Positions 1-6,482 are shown, counted from the stretch's first letter. The stretch is 7,737 nt of DNA from CAYHSY01 sp964359435 (GCA_964359435.1 CAYHSY010000041.1:1-7737), one strand, 5' to 3'. Numbers and translations: made by a program. The notes: generated by a model from the letters alone, not told the origin.

Positions 1-2084
1 CGCAGGGTGTCCGCTTCCGCCAGCGTGAAGCCGGCCAAGTCGCGGGCGATGCGCATCATCTGCTCTTGATAAACGCCCACGCCATAGGTACGCCCCAAAA
101 TTGGCTCCAGTTTGGGGTGGAGATATGTCGCGGCTTTGCGGCCGTGTTTCACGTCTATATATTCCGGAATCAGGTCCATTGGACCCGGGCGGTAGAGGGC
201 AACCATGGCCACAATGTCCTCAATGCTGGATGGCTTCAACTCTTTCAAATAACGCCGCATCCCGGAGGATTCCAGCTGGAACACGCCGGTCGTGTCGCCA
301 GCTTGGAGCAATTCAAAAACAGGGGTGTCGTCTAAGGGTATGCGCCGCATGTCCACGTTTTCACCGCGACCCTCCAAAGCCAGCCGCAGGGTGTCTTCAA
401 TGATGGTCAGGTTTTTTAAACCCAGTAAATCCATTTTGAGCAGCCCCAGGTCTTCCACGCTGTGCATTTCAAATTGGGTCAGCACCACTTTTTCGTCCTG
501 CGGCGCGTGTTGGAGCGGCAGGTAATCAGTCAGGGGATTTTTGGAAATCACCGTGCCGCAGGCATGGACGGAGGCGTGCCGTGCCACCCCTTCCATTTTT
601 TTAGCGAGGTCAATTATACGTTTGGCATCGGCATTTTCCGCGTAAAGTTTTTTTAATTCTTCCACCCCTTCCAACGCCTCGCTTAAGTCCTGGTTGAAGG
701 GGATGAGTTTGGCGATTTGATCGCAAAAACCGTAGCTTATACCCAAAGCGCGGCCCACATCGCGGATACTCGCGCGCGCCGCCATGGTTCCAAAAGTGAT
801 TATATGCGCCACATGGTCCAGTCCGTATTTTTCTTGAAGATAGCCGAAGACTTCATCGCGCCGCCGGTCGGTGAAGTCCACGTCAATATCGGGCATTTGG
901 ATGCGGTCCGGATTGAGGAATCTTTCGAATAGTAATTCATAATGCAGGGGGTCGACGTCCGTGATGCCCAAAACATAAGAAACCAAGCTGCCGGCGGCTG
1001 AGCCCCTCCCGGGCCCCACCACGATACCGCGTTCTTTAGCCCAATTGATGAAATCCTGCACAATCAAGAAGTAATCTGCAAACCCCATTTTTTCGACGAC
1101 CGAAAGCTCGTATTCCAGGCGGTCTTTGACTGTTTGGGTAAGCTCGGGGTAGCGTCCGGCAATGCGTTCCTCAATCAGTCCACGCATATAGGTATTGGCG
1201 TTCACGTCGGGAGGCAGAGGAAACTTGGGGAGTTGCGTCTCGCCCAGTTTGATATTGACATTGCATCGGTCGGCGATTTTCGCCGTGTTTTCTATCGCCT
1301 CCGGGAGTTCCGTAAAAAGCGCGGCCATCTCGTCGGGAGTGCGCATGGAAAAGTCGTCGCTGCGGAGCGTGAGCCGGTCCGGCTTGGATACTAAATCGCC
1401 CGTGCCTATGGCGAGCAGGATGTCGTGTACTTCCGCGTCCTCTTTCTTCAAGTAATGGATATCTTGAGTCGCGACGAGCGGGATTCCCGTTTCTCGGGCG
1501 ATTTTCAAGAGACCTTCGCGTTGAGGGATGGTTTCGGGAATACCGGGGTGATGGCCGATTTCTATGAAAAAATTGCCTCGTCCAAAAATTTCATCATATT
1601 CCAGCGCAATTTTCTTTGCGCCCTCATAGTCCCTGCGGTCGATAAGCTGGCGCGAAACCTCTCCGCCGAGGCAGGCGGAAAGAGCGATGAGGCCTTCGTG
1701 GTGTTCGCGTAGAATTTCTTTATCCATCCTCGGCTTATAATAAAAACCCTCCAAATTCGCGCGCGTGATGAGCTTGATCAAATTTCTCCAGCCGATGTCG
1801 TTTTCCGCGAGGAGTACCAAGTGAAAATATTTATTATCGTCTTTGCCGCTTCTGTCTCTCCGGTCACCCGGGGCGATATAGGCCTCCACGCCCAAGATGG
1901 GCTTGATGCCCTCTTTTTTTGCGGCCTTATAAAATTCAATGGCGCCATAAACATTGCCGTGGTCGGTCAGGGCGAGTGAGTCCATCCCCAATTCTTTGGC
2001 GTGCTTGACTAGCTGGTCAATTTTAGCCAGGCCATCCAAAAGCGAATAATGTGAATGAGTATGCAGGTGGGTGAAGCGGGGCAT
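1..2084 (-). CDS. dnaE: DNA polymerase III subunit alpha, N-terminal part (3' end outside window)
   Basis: Catalytic subunit of the replicative DNA polymerase (family C). The frame is open from the ATG at 2084-2082 to the window edge, giving 694 codons of a protein usually about 1,100-1,200 residues long. The N-terminus has the PHP-domain motif HLHTHSHYSLLDG (residues 6-18) followed by TDHGN (40-44) and VEAYIAPG (66-73). The palm has GPGRGSAAGS (357-366), PDIDVDF (398-404) with catalytic Asp399 and Asp401, and KMDLLGL with the third Asp at 552. The fingers region starts with RPGPMDLIPEY (632-642). Motif positions are close to those of E. coli DnaE, so there is no intein or large insertion in the visible part. 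The start directly follows an AT-rich stretch; an AGGA lies 12 bases upstream, which is a weak, distant ribosome site. An intrinsic terminator ends 34 bases before the start, so dnaE needs its own promoter in that short gap. Confidence 0.97.
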   Translation of the reverse strand, partial: MPRFTHLHTHSHYSLLDGLAKIDQLVKHAKELGMDSLALTDHGNVYGAIEFYKAAKKEGIKPILGVEAYIAPGDRRDRSGKDDNKYFHLVLLAENDIGWRNLIKLITRANLEGFYYKPRMDKEILREHHEGLIALSACLGGEVSRQLIDRRDYEGAKKIALEYDEIFGRGNFFIEIGHHPGIPETIPQREGLLKIARETGIPLVATQDIHYLKKEDAEVHDILLAIGTGDLVSKPDRLTLRSDDFSMRTPDEMAALFTELPEAIENTAKIADRCNVNIKLGETQLPKFPLPPDVNANTYMRGLIEERIAGRYPELTQTVKDRLEYELSVVEKMGFADYFLIVQDFINWAKERGIVVGPGRGSAAGSLVSYVLGITDVDPLHYELLFERFLNPDRIQMPDIDVDFTDRRRDEVFGYLQEKYGLDHVAHIITFGTMAARASIRDVGRALGISYGFCDQIAKLIPFNQDLSEALEGVEELKKLYAENADAKRIIDLAKKMEGVARHASVHACGTVISKNPLTDYLPLQHAPQDEKVVLTQFEMHSVEDLGLLKMDLLGLKNLTIIEDTLRLALEGRGENVDMRRIPLDDTPVFELLQAGDTTGVFQLESSGMRRYLKELKPSSIEDIVAMVALYRPGPMDLIPEYIDVKHGRKAATYLHPKLEPILGRTYGVGVYQEQMMRIARDLAGFTLAEADTL

Positions 2085-2118
2085 ATTATATGTGTATCCT
2101 CATTCTACCAATCGCCGG

Positions 2119-2158
2119 AAAAAGAAAAAGCCCCCGGCGCGTTGCGCGAGCGAGGGGC
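2119..2158 (-). terminator. Intrinsic terminator after the downstream protease gene
   Basis: Read on the minus strand, GCCCC at 2158-2154 pairs with GGGGC at 2134-2130. An inner GCGC/GCGC stem (2144-2147 with 2137-2140) closes a 3-base loop. The hairpin is followed by TTTTTCTTTTT (2129-2119). It starts seven bases after the protease stop codon and separates that gene from dnaE. Confidence 0.85.
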
Positions 2159-2164
2159 GGGATA

Positions 2165-3628
2165 TCACTTCTTTTTGGAGGGTTCAATCACCATCGGCGG
2201 CGGGTCTGGAGGCGACCAGAAGAAAGTGGACGTTTTTGCGAAGAGCTCGGTGTCCTTGCCTTCGCGTCTCACCATGATTTTCGCCGTCTCTCCGGGGTTC
2301 ATGTGCATGATCTCGCGGTAGAAGTCAACTTCATCAGTCACAGGAACGTTGTTCACGGAAACCAGAGTGTCGCCGAGTTTGATGCCGGCCTTGGCTCCGC
2401 CGGAGGATTGCGATACCCTGGTGATAATCGGCAGGTTATCCTTTGGTTGCGGGATGCCGAGGCGTTCGAAGTCGTTAGGCGGAATCAGCGAGGACGTTTT
2501 GATTTCCAAACCGCTCACCCAGCCATGCTTCACCTCGTCACCTTTCATGAGCTTGGGGAGAAGTCGTTTGATGTCATTGATGGGGGTTGCGCCGTAGACC
2601 AGGGAACGGAACTTTATGTCCTTCAGCTTGCCTTCTCCCCCGGCAATCCAAGTGGAGCCGTCCATGACCATGACGTTCATGCCAATGACTCGGCCGTAAC
2701 GATCCAAGAGTGGTCCGCCGGAGTTACCGGAATTACAGATGGCCCAGTGCAAGATGACGGAGGGTTGCGGTCCGCTGTATTTGGATTTGAATCTCGGATC
2801 CATGACATAGCCATAACTCGCCATGAAATGCGTGTTCTGCGACAGCGCCTCCGGTGAGCCGATGACCGCGACCGGAGAGAGGCGTTTGAGTTCGTCGGAG
2901 TCGCCCAGTTCCGCGTAACCGCCTTCATATTTGTAACCGGGTTTGAACTTGAAGATTGCGACATCCTCGCCTGCGCTCCAGGCAAATAGGTTAAGCGTGG
3001 TCGAAGGTCGTCCGTCAGCGAAGAGGCAAACCGGATCACCTGTGAGGTATGCTCTGTCGAAATGTCCCGCCGCAAAGACGATGGGTTCCCCGTTGATATT
3101 GGAAACCCAGCCGGAGAGGCCTTCTTTCGTTTCCATCCGCAATTCGCCGTGTCCGTCCGATGTCCTTTTGGTTATAACGGCGAATACTTGTATGTTGACC
3201 ATGAACGACAAATCGTCAGCGAAGCGCTCCGGAAGCACCAGGGCCTCTTGGCTCTTGATTTCTATGGTGAACTCCAGGAGTTTTTCTTGCATCTCATTCA
3301 ATCGTCCCGTTAGCAGTTCGCGGTCGGTCAAGCGTGTTTCCAAGGCCGTGAGTCGTTCGTTTAAGAAATTGCCGTACTTTTCCCGATCTTGCACGGCGTT
3401 GTCCAGCGCTTGGAGGTCCGCCTTGAGATTGGTAATGCGTTTTTCTTCTCGCAGCCGCCATTCATCCTCTAGTTTTGCCAAATCTTCCAGTGTTATATCC
3501 GGCGGGCGTTTCGAGGACAACTCCAACGTGACAACGCGTGTTTCATAATGGTTCAGAGTAAACCAGAAGCCCGCGGAGATGGCCGTGATGACGAAAAGTC
3601 CGAACAGGACCTTGAGTGCTTTGCGCAT
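2165..3628 (-). CDS. Membrane-anchored trypsin-like serine protease with coiled coil and PDZ-like domain
   Basis: A 487-residue protein. Residues 7-26 form a hydrophobic helix after a short basic N-terminus (MRKALK), a membrane anchor or uncleaved signal that puts the rest outside the cytoplasm. Residues about 45-125 are charged and heptad-like, probably a coiled coil used for oligomerisation. The trypsin-like (S1C/HtrA-type) domain follows, with catalytic His189 (FAAGHFD), Asp222 (GEDVAIFKF) and Ser303 (GNSGGPL). A PDZ-like domain covers about 365-465, including GIKLGDTLVSVNNVPV and FYREIMHMNPG. The tail is proline-rich and ends in KKK. The start is ATG, with GGAAAGG (3637-3643) eight bases upstream. 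By family knowledge such proteins degrade or sense misfolded envelope proteins; the substrate here is unknown. It is clearly a paralogue of the gene at 3780-5006: both share the triad layout and the REIMH..PG block in the PDZ. A terminator and promoter upstream suggest it is transcribed separately. Confidence 0.93.
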   Translation of the reverse strand: MRKALKVLFGLFVITAISAGFWFTLNHYETRVVTLELSSKRPPDITLEDLAKLEDEWRLREEKRITNLKADLQALDNAVQDREKYGNFLNERLTALETRLTDRELLTGRLNEMQEKLLEFTIEIKSQEALVLPERFADDLSFMVNIQVFAVITKRTSDGHGELRMETKEGLSGWVSNINGEPIVFAAGHFDRAYLTGDPVCLFADGRPSTTLNLFAWSAGEDVAIFKFKPGYKYEGGYAELGDSDELKRLSPVAVIGSPEALSQNTHFMASYGYVMDPRFKSKYSGPQPSVILHWAICNSGNSGGPLLDRYGRVIGMNVMVMDGSTWIAGGEGKLKDIKFRSLVYGATPINDIKRLLPKLMKGDEVKHGWVSGLEIKTSSLIPPNDFERLGIPQPKDNLPIITRVSQSSGGAKAGIKLGDTLVSVNNVPVTDEVDFYREIMHMNPGETAKIMVRREGKDTELFAKTSTFFWSPPDPPPMVIEPSKKK

Positions 3629-3683
3629 GGCCGCTACCTTTCCAAATAGAAAAAGATTTCAAAGAGACGATGTACTGTTCAAA

Positions 3684-3712
3684 ATAATAGATGATCAAAA
3701 TATAAAAATCAA
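3684..3712 (-). promoter_or_regulatory. Candidate sigma70-type promoter of the 2165-3628 protease gene
   Basis: On the minus strand, TTGATT (3712-3707) and TATTAT (3689-3684) are separated by exactly 17 bases. They match the consensus at 4/6 and 5/6 positions. Transcription would start near 3677, about 50 bases before the ATG, leaving room for the clear ribosome site. The upstream neighbour ends in a terminator, so a promoter is expected here. The prediction is by eye only. Confidence 0.5.
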
Positions 3713-3723
3713 TTTGACATGAC

Positions 3724-3772
3724 AACAAAAATCCGGTCCGAAGAGCCAAGTGATTGGCGACATCGGGCCGGA
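3724..3772 (-). terminator. Intrinsic terminator after the upstream protease gene
   Basis: On the minus strand, a 10-bp stem with one mismatch (TCCGGCCCGA at 3772-3763 with TCGGACCGGA at 3741-3732) encloses a second stem, GCCAA-TCAC-TTGGC. It is followed by TTTTTGTT (3731-3724). It begins seven bases after the stop codon of the gene at 3780-5006. Confidence 0.88.
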
Positions 3773-3779
3773 ATTGGTT

Positions 3780-5006
3780 TTACATACCATGCGCATGTTC
3801 TTCGAGCTTTATGCTGGACTCGATCACCGTGCCGGCGCGGATGAGTTTGATATGCGCGATGGCGCCGGGGTCTTGGTGCATGATTTCCCGCATAAAGCCG
3901 ACCGCGTCGGCAATTGGCATGCCGTTGATCTCCAGGATCAGGTCTTTTTGGCGGAAAGTGAGGCCGCCCAGCGTATCGGGCTCGGTTCCAGTGACCACCA
4001 CTCCTTCCGCGATCAGCCGTCTTTTGTCGGGGAAATCGGCAGTCGGGATGGCCGCGCTGTCGCGCACAGTGACTCCCGGGATGAATCCATGGCGTATCAC
4101 GCCGCCCTTCGCGAGTTTGGGGATGAGGCGGATGATATCCTCTGACGGGACTGCTATGTAGAATCGGTCGGCTTTGTCTCTGACATAGGCCATGATCTGG
4201 AGATTCAAGCCCACCACCTTGCCATTTTCGGCGTTGATGAGCGGGCCCCCGCTATGCCCGGGAACTAGCGGCGCGGAATGAATCAATGCCTGCGGGCGTC
4301 GGACCGACATGTGCTTTTCTTTGGTATTGTGAATGCCCAGCGAGTTTACGTTGGCAATGTACCCAAGCGTGCCGCTGAATTCCAAGCTGAAAGGCGACCC
4401 CATGGCCATGACCGGAGCGTAAGGGGTGAGCGAGGCGGAATCTTCAAGTTCGGCAGCCGGTCCATCGTAGGTAAAGCCGTCATTGAAGCGCAAAAGCGCC
4501 AAGTCAAATTCATAGTCCCAGCCCACGACTTCGGCCGAATGTGGTATGGAGCCGGGGATTTTGAGCCGGACCGTGATGGAATCGACGATGGTCTCGTCGG
4601 TGTTCATTACGACGTGTCTGGCCGAAAGCAGATACAGTTCGTCATTGACCCTGATGAGGAAGCCGGCGCCGCCGCCGGTATGCGAGGTCGGTGGAATAAT
4701 GGGCAGGATGGGCGGCTCATGGTTTACAACCACCAAGCTGGCCAGATAATCCGCTTTTTCATAGATCTGCACCGGATCGAGCCGTGCTTCAAGGGTAGCG
4801 ATTTTGGCGTTGGCGGCGGCAAGCTCGAACCCCAGAGTTTCCTCTTTGGCCTTTTGCTCCGCGAGAGTTCGGTCTAGCTTTTCAGCCCGCAAGCGGGCCT
4901 CTTCCGAACGCCGGACATTGTCATTGTGCCTGGTTTCGGCGTGGACGAAGACCGTAGCGAGTGAGGCAAGGCCCAGGATGGCTTCATAGATTTTGCCGCG
5001 CTTCAT
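3780..5006 (-). CDS. Secreted or anchored trypsin-like serine protease with coiled coil and PDZ-like domain
   Basis: A 408-residue protein counted from the ATG at 5006-5004. I chose this start because GAGGG lies eight bases before it; an in-frame TTG at 5021 would add five residues but has a poorer site. Residues about 7-22 are hydrophobic and end in VFVHAE, a possible signal peptidase site, although the segment could stay as an anchor. Residues about 30-76 are rich in Glu, Lys, Arg, Ala and Leu and look like a coiled coil. The trypsin-like domain contains His131 (LLSARHVV), Asp168 (EFDLALLRF) and Ser252 (GHSGGPL), so the triad is intact. A PDZ-like domain lies at about 305-400, with QKDLILEINGMPI and FMREIMHQDPG. 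It is a paralogue of the next gene downstream, with a shorter coiled coil and no proline-rich tail. The role is presumably extracytoplasmic protein quality control or processing; the substrate is not evident. Confidence 0.93.
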   Translation of the reverse strand: MKRGKIYEAILGLASLATVFVHAETRHNDNVRRSEEARLRAEKLDRTLAEQKAKEETLGFELAAANAKIATLEARLDPVQIYEKADYLASLVVVNHEPPILPIIPPTSHTGGGAGFLIRVNDELYLLSARHVVMNTDETIVDSITVRLKIPGSIPHSAEVVGWDYEFDLALLRFNDGFTYDGPAAELEDSASLTPYAPVMAMGSPFSLEFSGTLGYIANVNSLGIHNTKEKHMSVRRPQALIHSAPLVPGHSGGPLINAENGKVVGLNLQIMAYVRDKADRFYIAVPSEDIIRLIPKLAKGGVIRHGFIPGVTVRDSAAIPTADFPDKRRLIAEGVVVTGTEPDTLGGLTFRQKDLILEINGMPIADAVGFMREIMHQDPGAIAHIKLIRAGTVIESSIKLEEHAHGM

Positions 5007-5014
5007 GGCTAAAT

Positions 5015-5019
5015 CCCTC
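5015..5019 (-). promoter_or_regulatory. Ribosome binding site that sets the protease start
   Basis: GAGGG on the minus strand lies eight bases upstream of the ATG at 5006. It overlaps the alternative TTG at 5021-5019, which argues against that TTG being used. Confidence 0.65.
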
Positions 5020-5064
5020 AAATGACGTCAAGCTAAGCGGGCAAGTCACAGCGGTATATTTTGT

Positions 5065-5084
5065 TTTGAATTACTATTTTCAAA
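5065..5084. repeat. Short inverted repeat in the divergent protease/rnhB gap
   Basis: TTTGAA (5065-5070) and TTCAAA (5079-5084) form a 6-bp dyad with an 8-base spacer. It sits in the AT-rich gap between two divergently read genes, where an operator could act on either. The arms are short enough to arise by chance in AT-rich sequence. Confidence 0.3.
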
Positions 5085-5114
5085 TTATCACGTCCCTGTC
5101 GTATATGCAATAAT
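5085..5114 (+). promoter_or_regulatory. Weak candidate promoter of rnhB
   Basis: TTATCA (5085-5090) and AATAAT (5109-5114) are 18 bases apart and match the consensus at 4/6 and 5/6. A start near 5121 would leave a leader of only about 9 bases with no Shine-Dalgarno. The whole region is AT-rich, so chance matches are likely. Confidence 0.28.
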
Positions 5115-5129
5115 AAATAATATAAATAT

Positions 5130-5750
5130 ATGCCGCGTCTTGTGATCGGTATAGATGAAGTCGGGCGCGGGCCTTTGGCCGGGCCGGTGGTGGTTTGCGC
5201 TCTGGCTCTGCCGGCCGGCTTGTCCGTGCCGCGCGGTGATGCCTTGCCGCCGTTGCGCGATTCCAAAAAACTATCCGCCTCCCAGCGTTTTCGTTGGTAT
5301 GAATGGATCAGGAGGCATCCGCGGATAAAATTTGCCGTTTCGCGTGTTTACCCGCGCGGCATCGAGCGTCTTAACATTTCGCAAGCCGCCAACTTGGCCG
5401 CGACCCGGGCGGCGGTGCGCCTGGTTGCGTCGTCCCCGTCTTTTGCCGCGGAAGGATTGCGGATATTCCTCGACGGCGGTTTGTATTTGAGTCCGCGTTT
5501 TGAACTTAAAAACTTAAAACTTACAAACTTGAAAACTATCATCAAGGGCGACGAGAAAATCACCGCCATTAAACTTGCTTCTATTGTGGCGAAAGTCGTT
5601 CGCGACCGTTTCATGGATAAATTGCATAAAAAATATCCGCAATACGGTTTTGCCGCGCACAAGGGCTATGGCACCGCCGCCCACCTCGCCGCCATCAAAA
5701 AATTCGGCCCCTCGGAAGTTCACCGCAAAACGTTTTTGATGAATTTATAA
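5130..5750 (+). CDS. rnhB: Ribonuclease HII
   Basis: RNase HII cuts the RNA strand of RNA:DNA hybrids and removes single ribonucleotides from DNA, acting in the cytoplasm in replication and repair. The 206-residue protein is full length. It opens with the family signature GIDEVGRGPLAGPVV (residues 7-21), which carries catalytic Asp9 and Glu10. The third acidic residue is Asp115 in FLDGG, and the fourth is Asp159 in ASIVAKVVRDR. The closing block HKGYGTAAHLAAIKKFGPSEVHRKTF is in place, written here as HKGYGT (177-182) and HRKTF (198-202). The signature begins six residues after the ATG, so no other start fits. There is no Shine-Dalgarno; the 20 bases upstream are almost all A and T, which suggests a very short leader. 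Residues about 124-136 (FELKNLKLTNLK region) are encoded by an A-rich repeated stretch and look longer than usual. A palindrome begins three bases after the stop. Confidence 0.96.
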   Translation: MPRLVIGIDEVGRGPLAGPVVVCALALPAGLSVPRGDALPPLRDSKKLSASQRFRWYEWIRRHPRIKFAVSRVYPRGIERLNISQAANLAATRAAVRLVASSPSFAAEGLRIFLDGGLYLSPRFELKNLKLTNLKTIIKGDEKITAIKLASIVAKVVRDRFMDKLHKKYPQYGFAAHKGYGTAAHLAAIKKFGPSEVHRKTFLMNL

Positions 5751-5753
5751 AAT

Positions 5754-5787
5754 CTGCATTAATTTGGCTATAGCCAAATTAATGCAG
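5754..5787. repeat. 34-bp perfect palindrome, left copy flanking the Cas2-like gene
   Basis: The left half CTGCATTAATTTGGCTA (5754-5770) is the exact reverse complement of the right half (5771-5787). As a hairpin it gives a 15-bp stem with a TATA centre. It starts three bases after the rnhB stop. Neither strand has a T-run after the stem, so it is not a standard intrinsic terminator. Its core is shared with the palindrome at 6439-6482. Confidence 0.95.
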
Positions 5788-5810
5788 GTCGGTTGATTGT
5801 TGAATTTTTA

Positions 5811-5846
5811 GAATCTAAATTAGAATCTAAATTGGAATCTAAACTT
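5811..5846. repeat. Three 12-bp tandem repeats at the 3' end of the Cas2-like gene
   Basis: Units GAATCTAAATTA (5811-5822), GAATCTAAATTG (5823-5834) and GAATCTAAACTT (5835-5846) follow each other without gaps, and a partial fourth GAATCT begins at 5848. The right-hand unit overlaps the last codons and stop of the minus-strand gene. Because the unit is a multiple of three, each copy places a TAG in the same frame as the gene's own stop. Confidence 0.9.
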
Positions 5847-6402
5847 TGAATCTGTGTCGCAAATCGAGTCCTATGTCTATCTCTTTGACTAGCATTGTAC
5901 GCACAAAAGGTTTTAACTCAAAAATTTCTATCACAAATTCCAGCTCGTCTTTGCAGTCGTGCGGATACGCGAACACGCTGCGTTGGATTGCTTTGAAGCC
6001 CAAGTCGAACAGTTTGCGAGCAAAGGCGTCTCTAGTTCGTTTTTGGCTTTCGGGTATATCAAATATAACAATCCGCCAAAACCCATCCCACTTCCCGGGA
6101 TTTTTAAGTTTTAATTTATCCAGATTAAACCGTAGGGTTCGTTTTAAGCCGGCATCGCTTAAGGCAACCGAAGTTGAACCGTCGGCATTGTCGGAGATCC
6201 GGACAAGCTTTGATTTATAAAGTTTTTTAATGGCCCTTTTTAAGACTCTGGAATCTATATCTCGCCATTCTTTAGCCGCTGACTTAATAATTTTAAAATA
6301 TTGATCGGGTCTACCGGATAATCCTAAGGCTAACCCGGCCCCAAGTAGAATGAGTATTTTTTTAGCCACGCAGCCGATTTTCATCATTTTTTCTTGATCC
6401 AT
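5839..6402 (-). CDS. PaaX-like winged-helix protein with Cas2-like domain
   Basis: A 187-residue protein. Residues about 14-28 are hydrophobic (KILILLGAGLALGLS). Residues about 33-98 look like a winged helix-turn-helix: an ALK/RAIKKLYKSKLV helix followed by a DGSTSVALSDAG wing. Residues about 105-175 are Cas2-like, with WRIVIFDIPE (109-118), KRTRDAFARKL and GFKAIQRSVFAYP. Asp115 lines up with the conserved Asp of the Cas2 first strand. The order matches the PaaX repressor family, whose middle domain has the Cas2 fold, and related proteins are frequent in Parcubacteria, where they are often labelled Cas2. No cas1 or CRISPR array is nearby, so a CRISPR role is unlikely. DNA or RNA binding is plausible; the true function is unknown. 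There is no Shine-Dalgarno. The ATG at 6402 is the longest start, but Met6 or Met7 are possible. The gene is AT-rich and lies between two matching palindromes. Confidence 0.85.
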   Translation of the reverse strand: MDQEKMMKIGCVAKKILILLGAGLALGLSGRPDQYFKIIKSAAKEWRDIDSRVLKRAIKKLYKSKLVRISDNADGSTSVALSDAGLKRTLRFNLDKLKLKNPGKWDGFWRIVIFDIPESQKRTRDAFARKLFDLGFKAIQRSVFAYPHDCKDELEFVIEIFELKPFVRTMLVKEIDIGLDLRHRFKV

Positions 6403-6426
6403 GAAGTTAGTATAGAAGTTAGTATA
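6403..6426. repeat. Perfect 12-bp tandem duplication directly before the Cas2-like start codon
   Basis: GAAGTTAGTATA occurs twice in a row (6403-6414 and 6415-6426). On the gene's strand each copy reads TATACTAACTTC, and the second copy ends exactly at the ATG. Each TATACT resembles a -10 box. Confidence 0.92.
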
Positions 6427-6448
6427 TAAGAATGAATTATAAATGCAA
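6421..6448 (-). promoter_or_regulatory. Candidate promoter of the Cas2-like gene, overlapping the right palindrome
   Basis: On the minus strand TTGCAT (6448-6443), inside the palindrome arm, lies 16 bases before TATACT (6426-6421), which matches the -10 consensus at 5/6. The leader would be about 12 bases with no ribosome site. A second TATACT (6414-6409) only six bases from the ATG would give a leaderless message. If correct, the palindrome would cover the -35 region and could act as an operator. Confidence 0.35.
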
Positions 6449-6482
6449 TTAATTTGGCGATAGCCAAATTAATTGCATTTAT
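6439..6482. repeat. 44-bp hairpin palindrome, right copy flanking the Cas2-like gene
   Basis: Arms of 20 bp, ATAAATGCAATTAATTTGGC (6439-6458) and its exact reverse complement (6463-6482), surround a GATA centre. The inner part matches the palindrome at 5754-5787 except for one extra A:T pair per arm and one changed base in the centre. No T-run follows on either strand. Confidence 0.95.

Larger units (their letters stand above)
5754..6482. mobile_element. Candidate palindrome-bounded element carrying a Cas2/PaaX-like gene
   Basis: Two related palindromes sit at the outer ends of a 729-bp segment that holds a single gene. The segment is visibly more AT-rich than dnaE, the proteases and rnhB around it. 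The boundaries are an inference from the palindromes alone. I see no clear target-site duplication, no recognisable transposase and no HUH or DDE motif. The alternative is a fixed regulator gene with large dyad binding sites on both sides. Confidence 0.35.

Noticed and set aside
1..2084. Intein or frameshift in dnaE
   Set aside because: The frame stays open for 694 codons and the catalytic Asp positions (399, 401, 552) are close to those of E. coli DnaE, leaving no room for an insert.
2090..2857. Plus-strand open frame of 255 codons
   Set aside because: It lies opposite the protease gene with clear domains on the minus strand, has no recognisable motifs, and is an antisense shadow.
2943..3548. 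Plus-strand open frame of 201 codons, Ser/Arg-rich
   Set aside because: Antisense to the coiled-coil part of the protease gene; its Ser/Arg richness comes from complementary Glu/Leu/Lys codons.
4278..4877. Plus-strand open frame of 199 codons
   Set aside because: Antisense to the second protease gene, without motifs or a ribosome site of note.
5754..5787. Palindrome as the intrinsic terminator of rnhB
   Set aside because: The stem is followed by GGTCGGTTG on the plus strand, not a T-run, and the stem is AT-rich. The same applies to the copy at 6439-6482. A weak bidirectional terminator role is not excluded.
5839..6402. CRISPR-Cas locus, suggested by the Cas2-like domain
   Set aside because: No cas1, no other cas gene, and no repeat-spacer array in the window. 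The 12-bp tandem repeats have no spacers.
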